This document shows positions 7,865 to 15,193 of a DNA stretch of 25,418 bases, in pieces. A program made the position numbers and the translations under genes. The notes under the pieces are model-generated. The model searched no databases. It had not been told where the DNA came from and worked only from the letters and a program-made list of their open reading frames with translations. The stretch is from the NCBI GenBank assembly GCA_028819955.1, contig JAPPKP010000049.1:1-25418 (forward strand). The letters run 5' to 3'. The DNA is from Rhodospirillaceae bacterium. GTDB taxonomy: Bacteria > Pseudomonadota > Alphaproteobacteria > UBA828. Within the stretch, counting starts at the first letter, position 1. Every line of letters starts with the position of its first letter.

Positions 7865-7891
7865 ACGCTCCCGTCACCGCGCATCGAGCGT
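7865..7891. terminator. Candidate stem-loop between convergent genes
   Basis: ACGCTC (7865-7870) immediately after the ATPase stop pairs with GAGCGT (7886-7891) across a 15-base loop. It sits in the 59-base gap between convergent genes, where a two-way terminator is expected. The stem is short and there is no T-run. Confidence 0.25.
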
Positions 7892-7923
7892 AGCCGACCG
7901 CGCGCGATGGACGTTGCAACCGG

Positions 7924-9036
7924 TCAGGCGACGCGGTAGGTATCGAGAGTCTTCTGATTGATGGTGACGCCCAGGCCGGGCTCCTCCGGCACGGCGACGA
8001 CGCCGTCGACGATATCGAAGGTCTCGTTGGTGACCTCGTGGCGCAGCGGCGACTCCGACATGCAGTATTCGAAGATCTCGCCGCTGGGCACGGCGGCGAG
8101 CGCGTGAAGGGACGCCGCGATGGTGATGCCGCTCTTGAAGCTGTGGTTGGCGACCCTGGCCCCGTGCTCGCCGGCATAGCGGCCGGCGGCGACGAAGGTC
8201 GAGATGCCGCAGCGGCCCGGATCGGGCTGGATCCAGTCGAGCCCGCCGTCGCGGACCAGGCGCTGGAAGGCCGCTAGCTCCGACTCCGCCTCGCCGGTCG
8301 CAATCGGGATCGGGCTTTCGGCGGTCAGCAGGCGATAGCCGTCGATATCCTCCGGCTGCAGCGGCTCTTCCAGCAGGAACGGCCGGAACTCCTCGAATTG
8401 GCGGGCGCGCGCGAGCGCCGTCTGCCAGTCCCACACCTGGCCCGCATCGATCAGGATGTCGACATCGTCGCCGGCGCCGCGCCGGGCTTCGCGCACGAGC
8501 GCGATATCGGTCTTCTCGTCCTGCCCCATCGGCCCCCAGCCGAACTTGATGGCGGTGAAGCCCATGTCGGCATGGCGGCGGGCGAGGTCTCGGGTCTCGG
8601 CCGGCGTGTCGCCGAAGAGGATCGAGCAATACGCCCTGAAGCGCGTCGCACCGGCGGACCCGAGAAGCGCGCGCACCGGCTTGCCCGCGGCCTTGCCGGC
8701 GATGTCCCAGAGCGCGATGTTGACCCCGGCCATGGCATGGGCGCCGACGCCGACGCGCCCGTAATAGTTGGCGCCGTCGTACATGGCGCGCATGCAGCCC
8801 TCGATGTCGCCTGCGTCGCGGCCCTTCAGGATGTTGCCGAGCCCGTTGCAGATCTGGTGCGAGAGCGGCGCATCGATCACCGCCTTGACCACGGTCGGGC
8901 AGGAATCGACCTCGCCCCAGCCGACCAGGCCGGATTCGGTGGCGATGCGAATGAGACAGGTGTCCTGACTGCCGTCGCAGGCATCGGTGACATGCGGCAG
9001 CCGGAGCACGAAGGCGGAAACGTCGGCAATCTTCAT
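7924..9036 (-). CDS. Enolase-superfamily sugar-acid dehydratase (mandelate racemase/muconate lactonizing family)
   Basis: Mg2+-dependent enzyme that abstracts the proton alpha to a carboxylate. In sugar operons members usually dehydrate aldonic or aldaric acids to 2-keto-3-deoxy acids. Of 370 residues, K164 (AIKFGW) is the expected base. The metal ligands are D197 (DILIDAGQVWD), E223 or E224 (LLEEPL) and E249 (ATGEAES), and H298 (ANHSFKSGI) pairs as acid/base. This is the mandelate-racemase-type Lys/His arrangement. The exact acid cannot be inferred. Its ATG overlaps the stop of the upstream epimerase gene by one base (TGATG), so the two are translationally coupled. It is the last gene of the six-gene sugar operon. 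The longer open frame back to 9315 overlaps the epimerase gene and is not credible. Confidence 0.9.
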   Translation of the reverse strand: MKIADVSAFVLRLPHVTDACDGSQDTCLIRIATESGLVGWGEVDSCPTVVKAVIDAPLSHQICNGLGNILKGRDAGDIEGCMRAMYDGANYYGRVGVGAHAMAGVNIALWDIAGKAAGKPVRALLGSAGATRFRAYCSILFGDTPAETRDLARRHADMGFTAIKFGWGPMGQDEKTDIALVREARRGAGDDVDILIDAGQVWDWQTALARARQFEEFRPFLLEEPLQPEDIDGYRLLTAESPIPIATGEAESELAAFQRLVRDGGLDWIQPDPGRCGISTFVAAGRYAGEHGARVANHSFKSGITIAASLHALAAVPSGEIFEYCMSESPLRHEVTNETFDIVDGVVAVPEEPGLGVTINQKTLDTYRVA

Positions 9037-10049
9037 CACTGGTCCCGATCGAACATGGCACGGCCCTCGACGTCCACGCCCCGGACCGGGCCCTGCGGCT
9101 GAAACACCTGGAGACGAAGCGTCGTGCCGATGACGTCCCCCGGCTCGAGCGTCAGCAGCGGCCCGCCCCGCCGGTCGATATCGGCAAGGCCCGTGGCGGG
9201 CCAGGAGGTGCTGGGCTCGACGCCGATCAGGTGGGCGCGGCCATGCCAGGGCGCCTCGGCGTTGCCTGCGAGCTCGTACCAGAGCCAGGCATAAGGGAAG
9301 AGGGCGGCGTCCCACGACAGCGCAGCGCCGATCGTGCCGTCGAGCCGACGCAGCGCGACCCAGGCACGGTCGAAATCACTCAGATAGGAGACCGACGCAA
9401 ACGGCGCCTTGGGCCGGCTCAAGTCGCAGGTGCCCGCCTTGCCGGGCACGGTGGGCCACGTCCCTGTGGCGCCCGGTTGCAGCGGATTGGCTGCCGGGTC
9501 GTAGGAGTCGTCGACCGTGACGGAACCGGCCGACGTCTCGATCGTGAAGTCGTCAGCCAGAAGCTCCGCCCCGAAGGTCGGGTGGTGGTTCCATAGCACC
9601 CGCACCGGCCGGGCGCCCTCCATCCGCACCGTCTCGTCGACGACGAGCACGTCGTCCTCGATCGCAATCTCGCGTTCCATCGTCACCGGCACGGTGAAGA
9701 ACCGGCGCACCAGGCGGAGGACGCCGCCTTCCGTCTCGGCCTGCCAGGGCGCGAGCGACGCCTCGCCGTGGAAGCCGTGCTGCACGCCCTCGAAGGTGCA
9801 GCCGGCGCCGCCATTGGGAAACAGCAGCGGCCAGCCGCCGGGGTAGCGCGTGAGCCAGGCGAGCTCGTCCGCTGTCGATGCCGATACGTAGGGCACACGC
9901 ACCGCATCCCATGGCGCGCGGCCCAGGACCGATGCACCCAGGCCCGTATGAGTGACGGAAAGAATGATACCGCCGATCAGCGGGTCGACGACGACGCGGA
10001 GCGCGCCGCTTTCGAGCACCACGGGATCGTCTCGCTGCGTGCCGGCCAT
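9036..10049 (-). CDS. Aldose 1-epimerase-like protein (galactose mutarotase fold)
   Basis: Predicted cytosolic sugar mutarotase interconverting alpha and beta anomers, 337 residues. Likely active-site features are the His pair in HGFHGE (91-96), the second His site in WNHHPTFG (H155/H156) and the catalytic Glu E278 in GVEPSTSWP. These match the GalM-superfamily pattern of two histidines and a C-terminal glutamate. PNGG (78-81) is the usual substrate-loop region. The sequence is divergent from true GalM, so it may be a mutarotase for an uncommon sugar or a non-catalytic sugar binder. AGGGGGG lies just upstream of the ATG. It follows the permease gene by ten bases and overlaps the dehydratase gene by one. 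In a sugar-oxidation operon a mutarotase would supply the anomer used by the dehydrogenase. Confidence 0.82.
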   Translation of the reverse strand: MAGTQRDDPVVLESGALRVVVDPLIGGIILSVTHTGLGASVLGRAPWDAVRVPYVSASTADELAWLTRYPGGWPLLFPNGGAGCTFEGVQHGFHGEASLAPWQAETEGGVLRLVRRFFTVPVTMEREIAIEDDVLVVDETVRMEGARPVRVLWNHHPTFGAELLADDFTIETSAGSVTVDDSYDPAANPLQPGATGTWPTVPGKAGTCDLSRPKAPFASVSYLSDFDRAWVALRRLDGTIGAALSWDAALFPYAWLWYELAGNAEAPWHGRAHLIGVEPSTSWPATGLADIDRRGGPLLTLEPGDVIGTTLRLQVFQPQGPVRGVDVEGRAMFDRDQ

Positions 10050-10059
10050 GGGCGCCCCC

Positions 10060-10923
10060 CTACTTGAGCGTGCCGGCCATGAGGCCGCGCACGAAGTACC
10101 GTTGAAACGCGATGTAGAGAATCACCATGGGCGCGCTGGCAATCACCATGCCCGCCATGGTGAGCGGAATCTGGTTGTTGTAGCGGCCCTGGAAGACGCT
10201 GAGCCCGGCCATCAGGGTCCGGCTCGAATCGTCCTGCAGGAAGATGATGGCGATCAGCAGATCGTTCCAGACGAAGAGGGAGTTGACCACGACGAGGGTC
10301 AGCAGCGCCGGCAGCGACAGCGGCACGACGATCCGCCACAGGATGCCGAAGTCGCGGGCGCCGTCGATGCGCGCAGATTCGAAGAGCTCCCTCGGCAAGG
10401 TGCGGAAGAATGTGGTCAGCAGGTAGACCGAGAACGGCGTGATCAGGCCGGCGTAGATCAGGATCGCGCCATGGAAGGTGCTGATCAGGTCGAGCTGGGT
10501 GTAAAGCACGAAGAGCGGCACGATCATGACCACCGGCGGCACGGCCATGAGCGAGGTGCTGGTGGCGAACAGCGTGTCCTTGCCGCGAAATCGCATGCGC
10601 GCGATGGCATAGGCGCCGAGGGTGGAGACGATCGTGCTCAGGCCGACGGCACCCACCACCAGCGTCACGCTGTTCGCCATCCACAGCAGGAAGGGACTGT
10701 CGATGAGCGCGGACTTGAAGTGATCGAGCACGGGCTCGGACGGGAAGCCGATCTTGTCGAGGACGTACTCCTCCTGCGACTTCAGCGCGGTCGAGATCAT
10801 GTAGATCGTCGGCACGAGGGCGATGAACGCGGCGACGAGCAGGATGCCGTGCTTGAGAGCGCCACCGGGCGTCATGGTCCGGCTCCCGGCTGTCGTCCCC
10901 GGTTCAATCCATTTCGTCTTCAC
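10060..10923 (-). CDS. Carbohydrate ABC transporter permease, MalG type
   Basis: Inner-membrane permease subunit, 287 residues, with about six hydrophobic segments. The first is near residues 26-45 and the last near 250-275. The cytoplasmic EAA loop that docks on the ATPase is at about 180-200 (ELFESARIDGAR followed by ILWRIVVP). It pairs with the MalF-type subunit encoded just upstream. The chosen start is GTG at 10923, with GGAGGG four to five bases before it, overlapping the end of the upstream gene by 20 bases. ATG at 10875, preceded by GGGAG, is a credible alternative that removes 16 residues. The imported substrate is presumably the sugar oxidised by the downstream enzymes. Confidence 0.92.
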   Translation of the reverse strand: MKTKWIEPGTTAGSRTMTPGGALKHGILLVAAFIALVPTIYMISTALKSQEEYVLDKIGFPSEPVLDHFKSALIDSPFLLWMANSVTLVVGAVGLSTIVSTLGAYAIARMRFRGKDTLFATSTSLMAVPPVVMIVPLFVLYTQLDLISTFHGAILIYAGLITPFSVYLLTTFFRTLPRELFESARIDGARDFGILWRIVVPLSLPALLTLVVVNSLFVWNDLLIAIIFLQDDSSRTLMAGLSVFQGRYNNQIPLTMAGMVIASAPMVILYIAFQRYFVRGLMAGTLK

Positions 10924-11785
10924 GTGCCCTCCGGCGTGCCGCGAACAGGGGGAAGATGAGCAGAATCGATACCATGAACAGCATGACCGCGACCGCAGAC
11001 GCGATGCCGGGCAGGCTGGTACGGATCAGCGCGTTGAAGATGTAGAGCTCGAGGACCCAGGTCGAGGTGCCCGGCCCGCCGCGCCCGCCGCCGATCATGT
11101 AGATATAGGCGAAGACCGCCGCCAGCATGGTGATGATGCTGACGACGACGAAGAATTCGATCACGCCCTTCATCTGGGGCAGGATCACGTACCAGACGCG
11201 CTGCCACCAGTTGGCGCCTTCGATCCTTGCCGCCTCCAGCAGGGATTCATCGAGGCTCAGGAGTCGTGCCAGGAAGAGGATGATGCCGAGCGCGGACTCG
11301 CGCCAGATGATCACCAGGATCACGGTCCACAACGCGACGTCGGACGAGCCGATCCAGTCCAGCGCCAGGAAGTCGAGGCTGAGCCAGTGCAGGATCTGGT
11401 TCACCGGGCCCGAGAACTGGAACATCTTCTTGAGCACCACGGCGATGATGGGAACCGCCAGGACGAAGGGCAGGAAGAGGATGACCCGATAGAGCTTCCA
11501 GCCCTGCACCCGCTCGTAGAGCACGATCGAGATCACGAGGGCCAGGACCACCATGACCGGGATCGCGAGCAGAAGCATCAGGTTGTGGGTGACCGACTCC
11601 CAGAAGAGCGGCTGGTTGAGCACGAGCTCGTAGTTGCGCACGCCGATCCACGGACCGTCGACGCCGCGCACCATCTTGAAGCTGAACTCGAAGATGCGGA
11701 CGAGCGGATAACCGAAGACGAAAGCGAGCAGCGCCAGCAGCGGCAGGACGAACAGAAAGGGCGTCAGCCTCCGGGAAGAGTGCAA
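10904..11785 (-). CDS. Carbohydrate ABC transporter permease, MalF/UgpA type
   Basis: Inner-membrane permease subunit of 293 residues. Hydrophobic segments start at about residue 9, and the EAA loop is at 184-203 (EAARIEGANWWQRVWYVILP). The start is TTG at 11785. An in-frame TGA lies only 11 codons upstream, and no ATG or GTG occurs before the first membrane segment, so this rare start is the only good choice. The single Shine-Dalgarno-like AGGGG before it falls in the 3' arm of a stem-loop (see 11797-11825), which should lower translation. It lies 92 bases after the binding-protein gene and overlaps the second permease gene. Confidence 0.9.
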   Translation of the reverse strand: MHSSRRLTPFLFVLPLLALLAFVFGYPLVRIFEFSFKMVRGVDGPWIGVRNYELVLNQPLFWESVTHNLMLLLAIPVMVVLALVISIVLYERVQGWKLYRVILFLPFVLAVPIIAVVLKKMFQFSGPVNQILHWLSLDFLALDWIGSSDVALWTVILVIIWRESALGIILFLARLLSLDESLLEAARIEGANWWQRVWYVILPQMKGVIEFFVVVSIITMLAAVFAYIYMIGGGRGGPGTSTWVLELYIFNALIRTSLPGIASAVAVMLFMVSILLIFPLFAARRRAREDEMD

Positions 11786-11796
11786 GGCGCCGCGGC

Positions 11797-11825
11797 CCCT
11801 GCCGGCCGACCGTACTCAGGCAGGG
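11797..11825 (-). promoter_or_regulatory. Stem-loop overlapping the ribosome site of the first permease gene
   Basis: On the minus-strand transcript CCCTGCC and GGCAGGG form a perfect 7-base-pair stem around a 15-base loop, 11 to 40 bases before the TTG start of the permease. The 3' arm contains the only Shine-Dalgarno-like run (AGGGG). It can act to block ribosome loading or to stop or process RNA between the binding-protein and permease genes. Confidence 0.5.
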
Positions 11826-11832
11826 CGAACGC

Positions 11833-11861
11833 GCCGGGAGCGCGCGGAGCACGCCCCCGGC
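11833..11861 (-). terminator. GC-rich stem-loop just after the binding-protein gene
   Basis: GCCGGG and CCCGGC arms (11833-11838 and 11856-11861) enclose a 17-base GC-rich loop with further pairing potential, starting 16 bases past the stop codon. There is no U-run, so it is more likely a 3'-end stabiliser or attenuator for the binding-protein mRNA than a full terminator. Confidence 0.35.
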
Positions 11862-11877
11862 ACGACGGGCAACAGAC

Positions 11878-13221
11878 CTATGTCAGGTCCGTCGCCCATT
11901 TCTGATACTTCTCGACCAGGTCCGGATTGAACGCGCGCCACTCCTCGACCACGCGGGCGGCGAGATCGCCCGCCTCCTCGCCGGTGAGCTCGCCCGCGAC
12001 GACCTGCTGGCCGGCCGGGATCAGCGCCTGCTCGTAGAACTGGCCCGGCGTCAGATTGGCGACGTAGGGAATGTTCGCGGACAGCCCCCAATTCTGCCAC
12101 ATGGTGCGCACCGTCTCGTCCGCGATGATGCTGTCGTCGAAGTTGGTGTTCGACGGGATCCAGCCGGTGGCATCCCAGAACGCCTGCAGCCGCTCCGGCG
12201 TGTGCAGGTATTCGAGGAACGCGGCGGCGGCTTCCGGGTTCTCCGAGTCTGTGGAAATGCCGATGCCTTGCACGTCGAGGATCGGGATGCCCGCCATCGC
12301 GCCCGTGCCGTAGACCGGCATCACCATGCAGCCGATCTGCCCGCCGGTGGCTGCGCTGTCGGCCGGGAGCCGCGTGCCGATGGATTCGCCCATGGCCAGC
12401 TCGCCCGCCACGATCAGGTCGATGCCCGGATAGAGCTCCAGCGACGACATGTCCTTGTTGAGGAAGCCCAGGTCGCGGAGCTCCTGAAGACGCGTCCAGT
12501 GTTCGTGGTACTTGGGCTCGCGGAAGCTGCGGTCGCCGATGAAGAGATCGAGCGCCTCGCCGGTGGAATCGATGTTCTGCGGCAGGGCGTGACCCAGATA
12601 CCACTCGCCCCAGTAGCCGTCCTGGATGCCGCCGCCGATGGGTTCGATGCCGGCCGACTTCAGCTTGTCGCAGGTGTCGAGCAGCTCGTCCCAAGTGAGG
12701 GGCGGTGCGTCGGCATTGACGCCGGCCTTATCGAACAGCTCCTTGTTGTAGTACCAGACCATCGGAATCGGGTACCAGCCGACGCGGTAGACGTTGCCGT
12801 CGTACCGGCTGAGCAGCGTCGGGGCCGAAGCCTCGATCACGTCGTCGCTCACCAGTCCGTTGACCGGCTGGGCATAGCCGAACCAGACGCTCTCCATGTG
12901 ATAGATGCCGTTCCAGAAATACTGCATGTCGGGCGCCTCGCCCGCCGCTGCGGCGGTCTGGAACTGCGAGATCACGACGGCGGTGTCCTGCAGCATGGTG
13001 TTGACGGTCGCGCCGGTGTAGTTGGCGACCGAATCGTCCACGAAGGCTTTCAGTCCGGGCAGCTCCTGCTCGCCCCACCACCACATCGTGACTTCCGCGT
13101 CCTGCGCGCGCGACAGCGACGGTATGAGACCGCTGAGCGCGGCTCCGGCGCCCAGCGCTGCCGAGCCCTGCAAGACCCCGCGGCGGGTGATCGGATAGTT
13201 CCTTCCCTTGTCTTTTGTCAT
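11878..13221 (-). CDS. Extracellular sugar-binding protein of an ABC importer, Tat-exported
   Basis: Periplasmic solute-binding protein, family 1 (MalE/UgpB-like), 447 residues. The N-terminus carries a twin-arginine signal: TRRGVLQG at 13-20, a hydrophobic Ala/Gly/Leu stretch, and probable cleavage near SRAQD (about 38-42). Folded export is therefore expected. The mature part begins with a strand typical of the family (EVTMWWWGEQE) and contains an internal WYYNKELFDKAG segment, a common feature of sugar binders. It captures substrate for the two downstream permeases. AAGGA lies about 11 bases before the ATG. It lies between the SDR gene upstream and the permeases downstream, with stem-loops on both sides. 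The ligand is not readable; the operon enzymes argue for a monosaccharide or sugar acid. Confidence 0.92.
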   Translation of the reverse strand: MTKDKGRNYPITRRGVLQGSAALGAGAALSGLIPSLSRAQDAEVTMWWWGEQELPGLKAFVDDSVANYTGATVNTMLQDTAVVISQFQTAAAAGEAPDMQYFWNGIYHMESVWFGYAQPVNGLVSDDVIEASAPTLLSRYDGNVYRVGWYPIPMVWYYNKELFDKAGVNADAPPLTWDELLDTCDKLKSAGIEPIGGGIQDGYWGEWYLGHALPQNIDSTGEALDLFIGDRSFREPKYHEHWTRLQELRDLGFLNKDMSSLELYPGIDLIVAGELAMGESIGTRLPADSAATGGQIGCMVMPVYGTGAMAGIPILDVQGIGISTDSENPEAAAAFLEYLHTPERLQAFWDATGWIPSNTNFDDSIIADETVRTMWQNWGLSANIPYVANLTPGQFYEQALIPAGQQVVAGELTGEEAGDLAARVVEEWRAFNPDLVEKYQKWATDLT

Positions 13222-13259
13222 GTTGGTTTGTCCTTGCTGTTTGTCGTTGTGCCCAAGGT

Positions 13260-13295
13260 ACCCTGCCCCGCCGGCGGGTCGTGGTCCGGCAGGGT
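13260..13295 (-). promoter_or_regulatory. Stem-loop between the SDR and binding-protein genes
   Basis: ACCCTGCC and GGCAGGGT form a perfect 8-base-pair stem around a 20-base loop that itself contains the palindrome CCGCCGGCGG. The stem sequence is nearly the same as that of the stem-loop after the binding-protein gene (CCCTGCC/GGCAGGG), so the binding-protein cistron is flanked by matching hairpins. No U-run follows. An RNA processing or stability role is likely. Confidence 0.45.
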
Positions 13296-13297
13296 GA

Positions 13298-14074
13298 CTA
13301 GAACGTGCTCATCAAGCCGCCATCGACGACGAGCAATTGCCCCGTCATGTAGCGGCAGTATTTCGACGCGAGAAAGACCACCGCGCCCGATACGTCCTCC
13401 GGGAGGCCGGTGCGCCGCAGCGGCACCCTTCCCTTGTCCACGTACCATTCGACGAATTCCGGTGTCGTGGTCTCGTCGACGCCATCGACGATCGACATCG
13501 GCGTCCGCATGAAGCCCGGCGCCACGGCGTTGACGAGGATGTTGCTGGGGCCGAGCTCCACCGCCATCGACTTGGTGAGCGCGATGATGCCGCCCTTGGC
13601 CGCGTTGTAGGCCCCGACCTCGCCACTTGCGGCGAAGCCCTGCACCGACGCGACCGAGACGATGCGCCCGCTGCCCCGCTCGGCCATGTGCGGCGCCACG
13701 AGCTTGGAGCCCATGTAGACGGCCTCCAGGTTGACGGCGATGGTGCGCCGCCAGTCTTCGAGCGTGTCGTCCAGAATGGTGCGGTAGGGCGGCGTGATCG
13801 CGGCATTGTTGACGATGGCGTCGATCTTGCCGAACCGTGCGATGACGTCGTCGACGACCGAGCGATAGGCGTCGTAGTCGGTGATGTCGAGCGCATAGGG
13901 CTCGCACACGCCGCCCTTCCCCCGAATCTCCGCTGCGACCTCGCGGAGCGTTTCGGGATTCTGTTCGAGCAGCGCCACCGTGCTGCCCTCGTCGCTGAAC
14001 TCCAGGGAGACGGCTCTGCCGAGCCCTTGGCCCGCGCCGGTCACGATCGCGACGTTGTCGTCGAGCAGGCCCAT
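13298..14074 (-). CDS. Short-chain dehydrogenase/reductase, probable sugar dehydrogenase
   Basis: Classical SDR of 258 residues, NAD(P)-dependent and cytosolic. Motifs are TGAGQGLG at 12-19, NNAA at 89-92, catalytic N115, S143 and Y156-x-x-x-K160 (YNAAKGG), and the C-terminal FLAS..YMTGQLLVVDGG of tetrameric sugar/alcohol dehydrogenases. E37 in the ALLEQN segment after the second strand favours NAD over NADP, by family rule. It is the first gene of the minus-strand operon with binding protein, permeases, mutarotase and dehydratase. The simplest role is oxidation of the imported sugar at C1 to a lactone, feeding the divergently encoded lactonase. FabG-like ketoacyl reduction is the usual misannotation and is less likely here. 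Confidence 0.88.
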   Translation of the reverse strand: MGLLDDNVAIVTGAGQGLGRAVSLEFSDEGSTVALLEQNPETLREVAAEIRGKGGVCEPYALDITDYDAYRSVVDDVIARFGKIDAIVNNAAITPPYRTILDDTLEDWRRTIAVNLEAVYMGSKLVAPHMAERGSGRIVSVASVQGFAASGEVGAYNAAKGGIIALTKSMAVELGPSNILVNAVAPGFMRTPMSIVDGVDETTTPEFVEWYVDKGRVPLRRTGLPEDVSGAVVFLASKYCRYMTGQLLVVDGGLMSTF

Positions 14075-14177
14075 CAGCGCATTCCGGCGGCGTGCAATGC
14101 CGCCTTACCTGTCGCGATGCCGGTGAGCCTCATCCCCCCTCGCGCATTCCCTGGTTACTGCGGAATGTCGACGCTTG

Positions 14178-14204
14178 ATCTTGGGCAGCGTAACTATCCA
14201 AGAT
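14178..14204. promoter_or_regulatory. Inverted repeat in the divergent promoter region, candidate operator
   Basis: ATCTTGG (14178-14184) and CCAAGAT (14198-14204) are perfect inverted copies with a 13-base spacer, so their centres are 20 bases apart, about two helical turns. The site lies in the 235-base gap between the divergent SDR operon and the lactonase operon. A second, imperfect pair (GTTACTGC near 14154 and GCAGCGTAAC at 14185-14194) overlaps it. A dimeric regulator controlling both operons from here is plausible; no regulator gene is in the window. Confidence 0.4.
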
Positions 14205-14309
14205 AGCCATGGAAAGAGTTGTCTGAGGGCAGACCGGCGCCGGGCGTGTCCGGCGGCACGAGGCGCCCGTCCGCACGCCATCGCAATCGACGTTAGGGGA
14301 AGAGCGACC

Positions 14310-15164
14310 GTGGCCGACGAGACGAGATTGCTGACCCTGACCAATCTGGGGCATCACCTGGACCACCCCGAGGCCGTCGCCTGGGGACCGGATGGCATGG
14401 TCTACGCTGGTGGCGAGATCGGCCAGCTCTACCGCATGGGGCTCGAGGACGGCAGCTTCGAGCAGGCGGCCCTGGTCGAGGGCGGCTTCGTGCTGGGCAT
14501 GGCGCACGATGCAGACGGCAACGTCTATGCCTGCGACGAGATTCTCGCGCGAGTCCACAAGATCACGCCCGATGGCGAGGTGTCGGTGTACGCGAGCGGC
14601 AATGCAGACCAGCCGATGCGGCTGCCGAACTATCCCGTGTTCGACGATCACGGCAATCTATTCGTCTCCGATTCCGGCGACTTCGGCGCCAAGAACGGAT
14701 TCATCTGGCGCGTGCGTCCGGGCGGCGAAGCCGAGATCTGGGACCGCTCGGCCAACGGCTTCACCAACGGCATGTGCCTCTCCGAGGACGGGCGGGCGCT
14801 CTACGTGGTCGAGTCGTCGCCGCCCCTGATCTCGAAGGTCGAAGTCCGCGCCGACGGCTCGGCGGGCGAGCGCACCGTGATGGTCGAGCTGCCCCGGCAG
14901 GTGCCCGACGGTGTCGCGCTGGACCGCGACGGCAACCTCTACATCGCGCTCTACACGCCCAACATCATCTACATGCTGACGCCCGGCGGCGAGCTCATCA
15001 CCCTCATCGAGGACTGGCAGCAGCTTCAGCTCGTGGCGCCGACCAACGTCGCCTTCGGCGGCACGGACATGAAGACACTGATCGTTGCCAGCCTGTGCGG
15101 CTGGTCGGTGCACACCGCGCGGGTGGACGTGCCGGGTTTGCCGGTGCGCTATCCCAAGCTTTGA
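14310..15164 (+). CDS. SMP-30/gluconolactonase family lactonase
   Basis: Six-bladed beta-propeller metal-dependent lactonase, 284 residues. It is predicted to open sugar lactones to the aldonic acids in the cytosol. The likely metal ligands of the family are visible: E21 in HPEAVAWGPDG, an Asn in FTNGMCLSEDG (N153) and D200 in VPDGVALDRDG. Repeated xxDGxxY blade motifs recur along the chain (for example DADGNVYACD and DRDGNLYIAL). GTG at 14310 is chosen because AGGGGAAGAG lies five bases before it and homology starts there. The frame is open to 14175, but the added segment looks non-coding. It is divergent from the SDR operon, and the two gene products would act in consecutive steps. Some relatives are esterases or strictosidine-synthase-like, a less likely alternative. 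Confidence 0.87.
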   Translation: MADETRLLTLTNLGHHLDHPEAVAWGPDGMVYAGGEIGQLYRMGLEDGSFEQAALVEGGFVLGMAHDADGNVYACDEILARVHKITPDGEVSVYASGNADQPMRLPNYPVFDDHGNLFVSDSGDFGAKNGFIWRVRPGGEAEIWDRSANGFTNGMCLSEDGRALYVVESSPPLISKVEVRADGSAGERTVMVELPRQVPDGVALDRDGNLYIALYTPNIIYMLTPGGELITLIEDWQQLQLVAPTNVAFGGTDMKTLIVASLCGWSVHTARVDVPGLPVRYPKL

Positions 15165-15193
15165 CGGGACATCGGAGAGGCAGGATCGAGGCC

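Noticed and set aside
7924..9315. Longer start for the first enolase-superfamily protein
   Set aside because: The added part overlaps the epimerase gene in another frame, and the family N-terminus MKIADVSAFVLRLP begins at 9036.
9952..11905. Two long plus-strand frames (335 and 360 residues) opposite the permease genes
   Set aside because: Rich in Asp, His, Gln and Arg, the usual antisense translation of membrane-protein genes. No motif is present.
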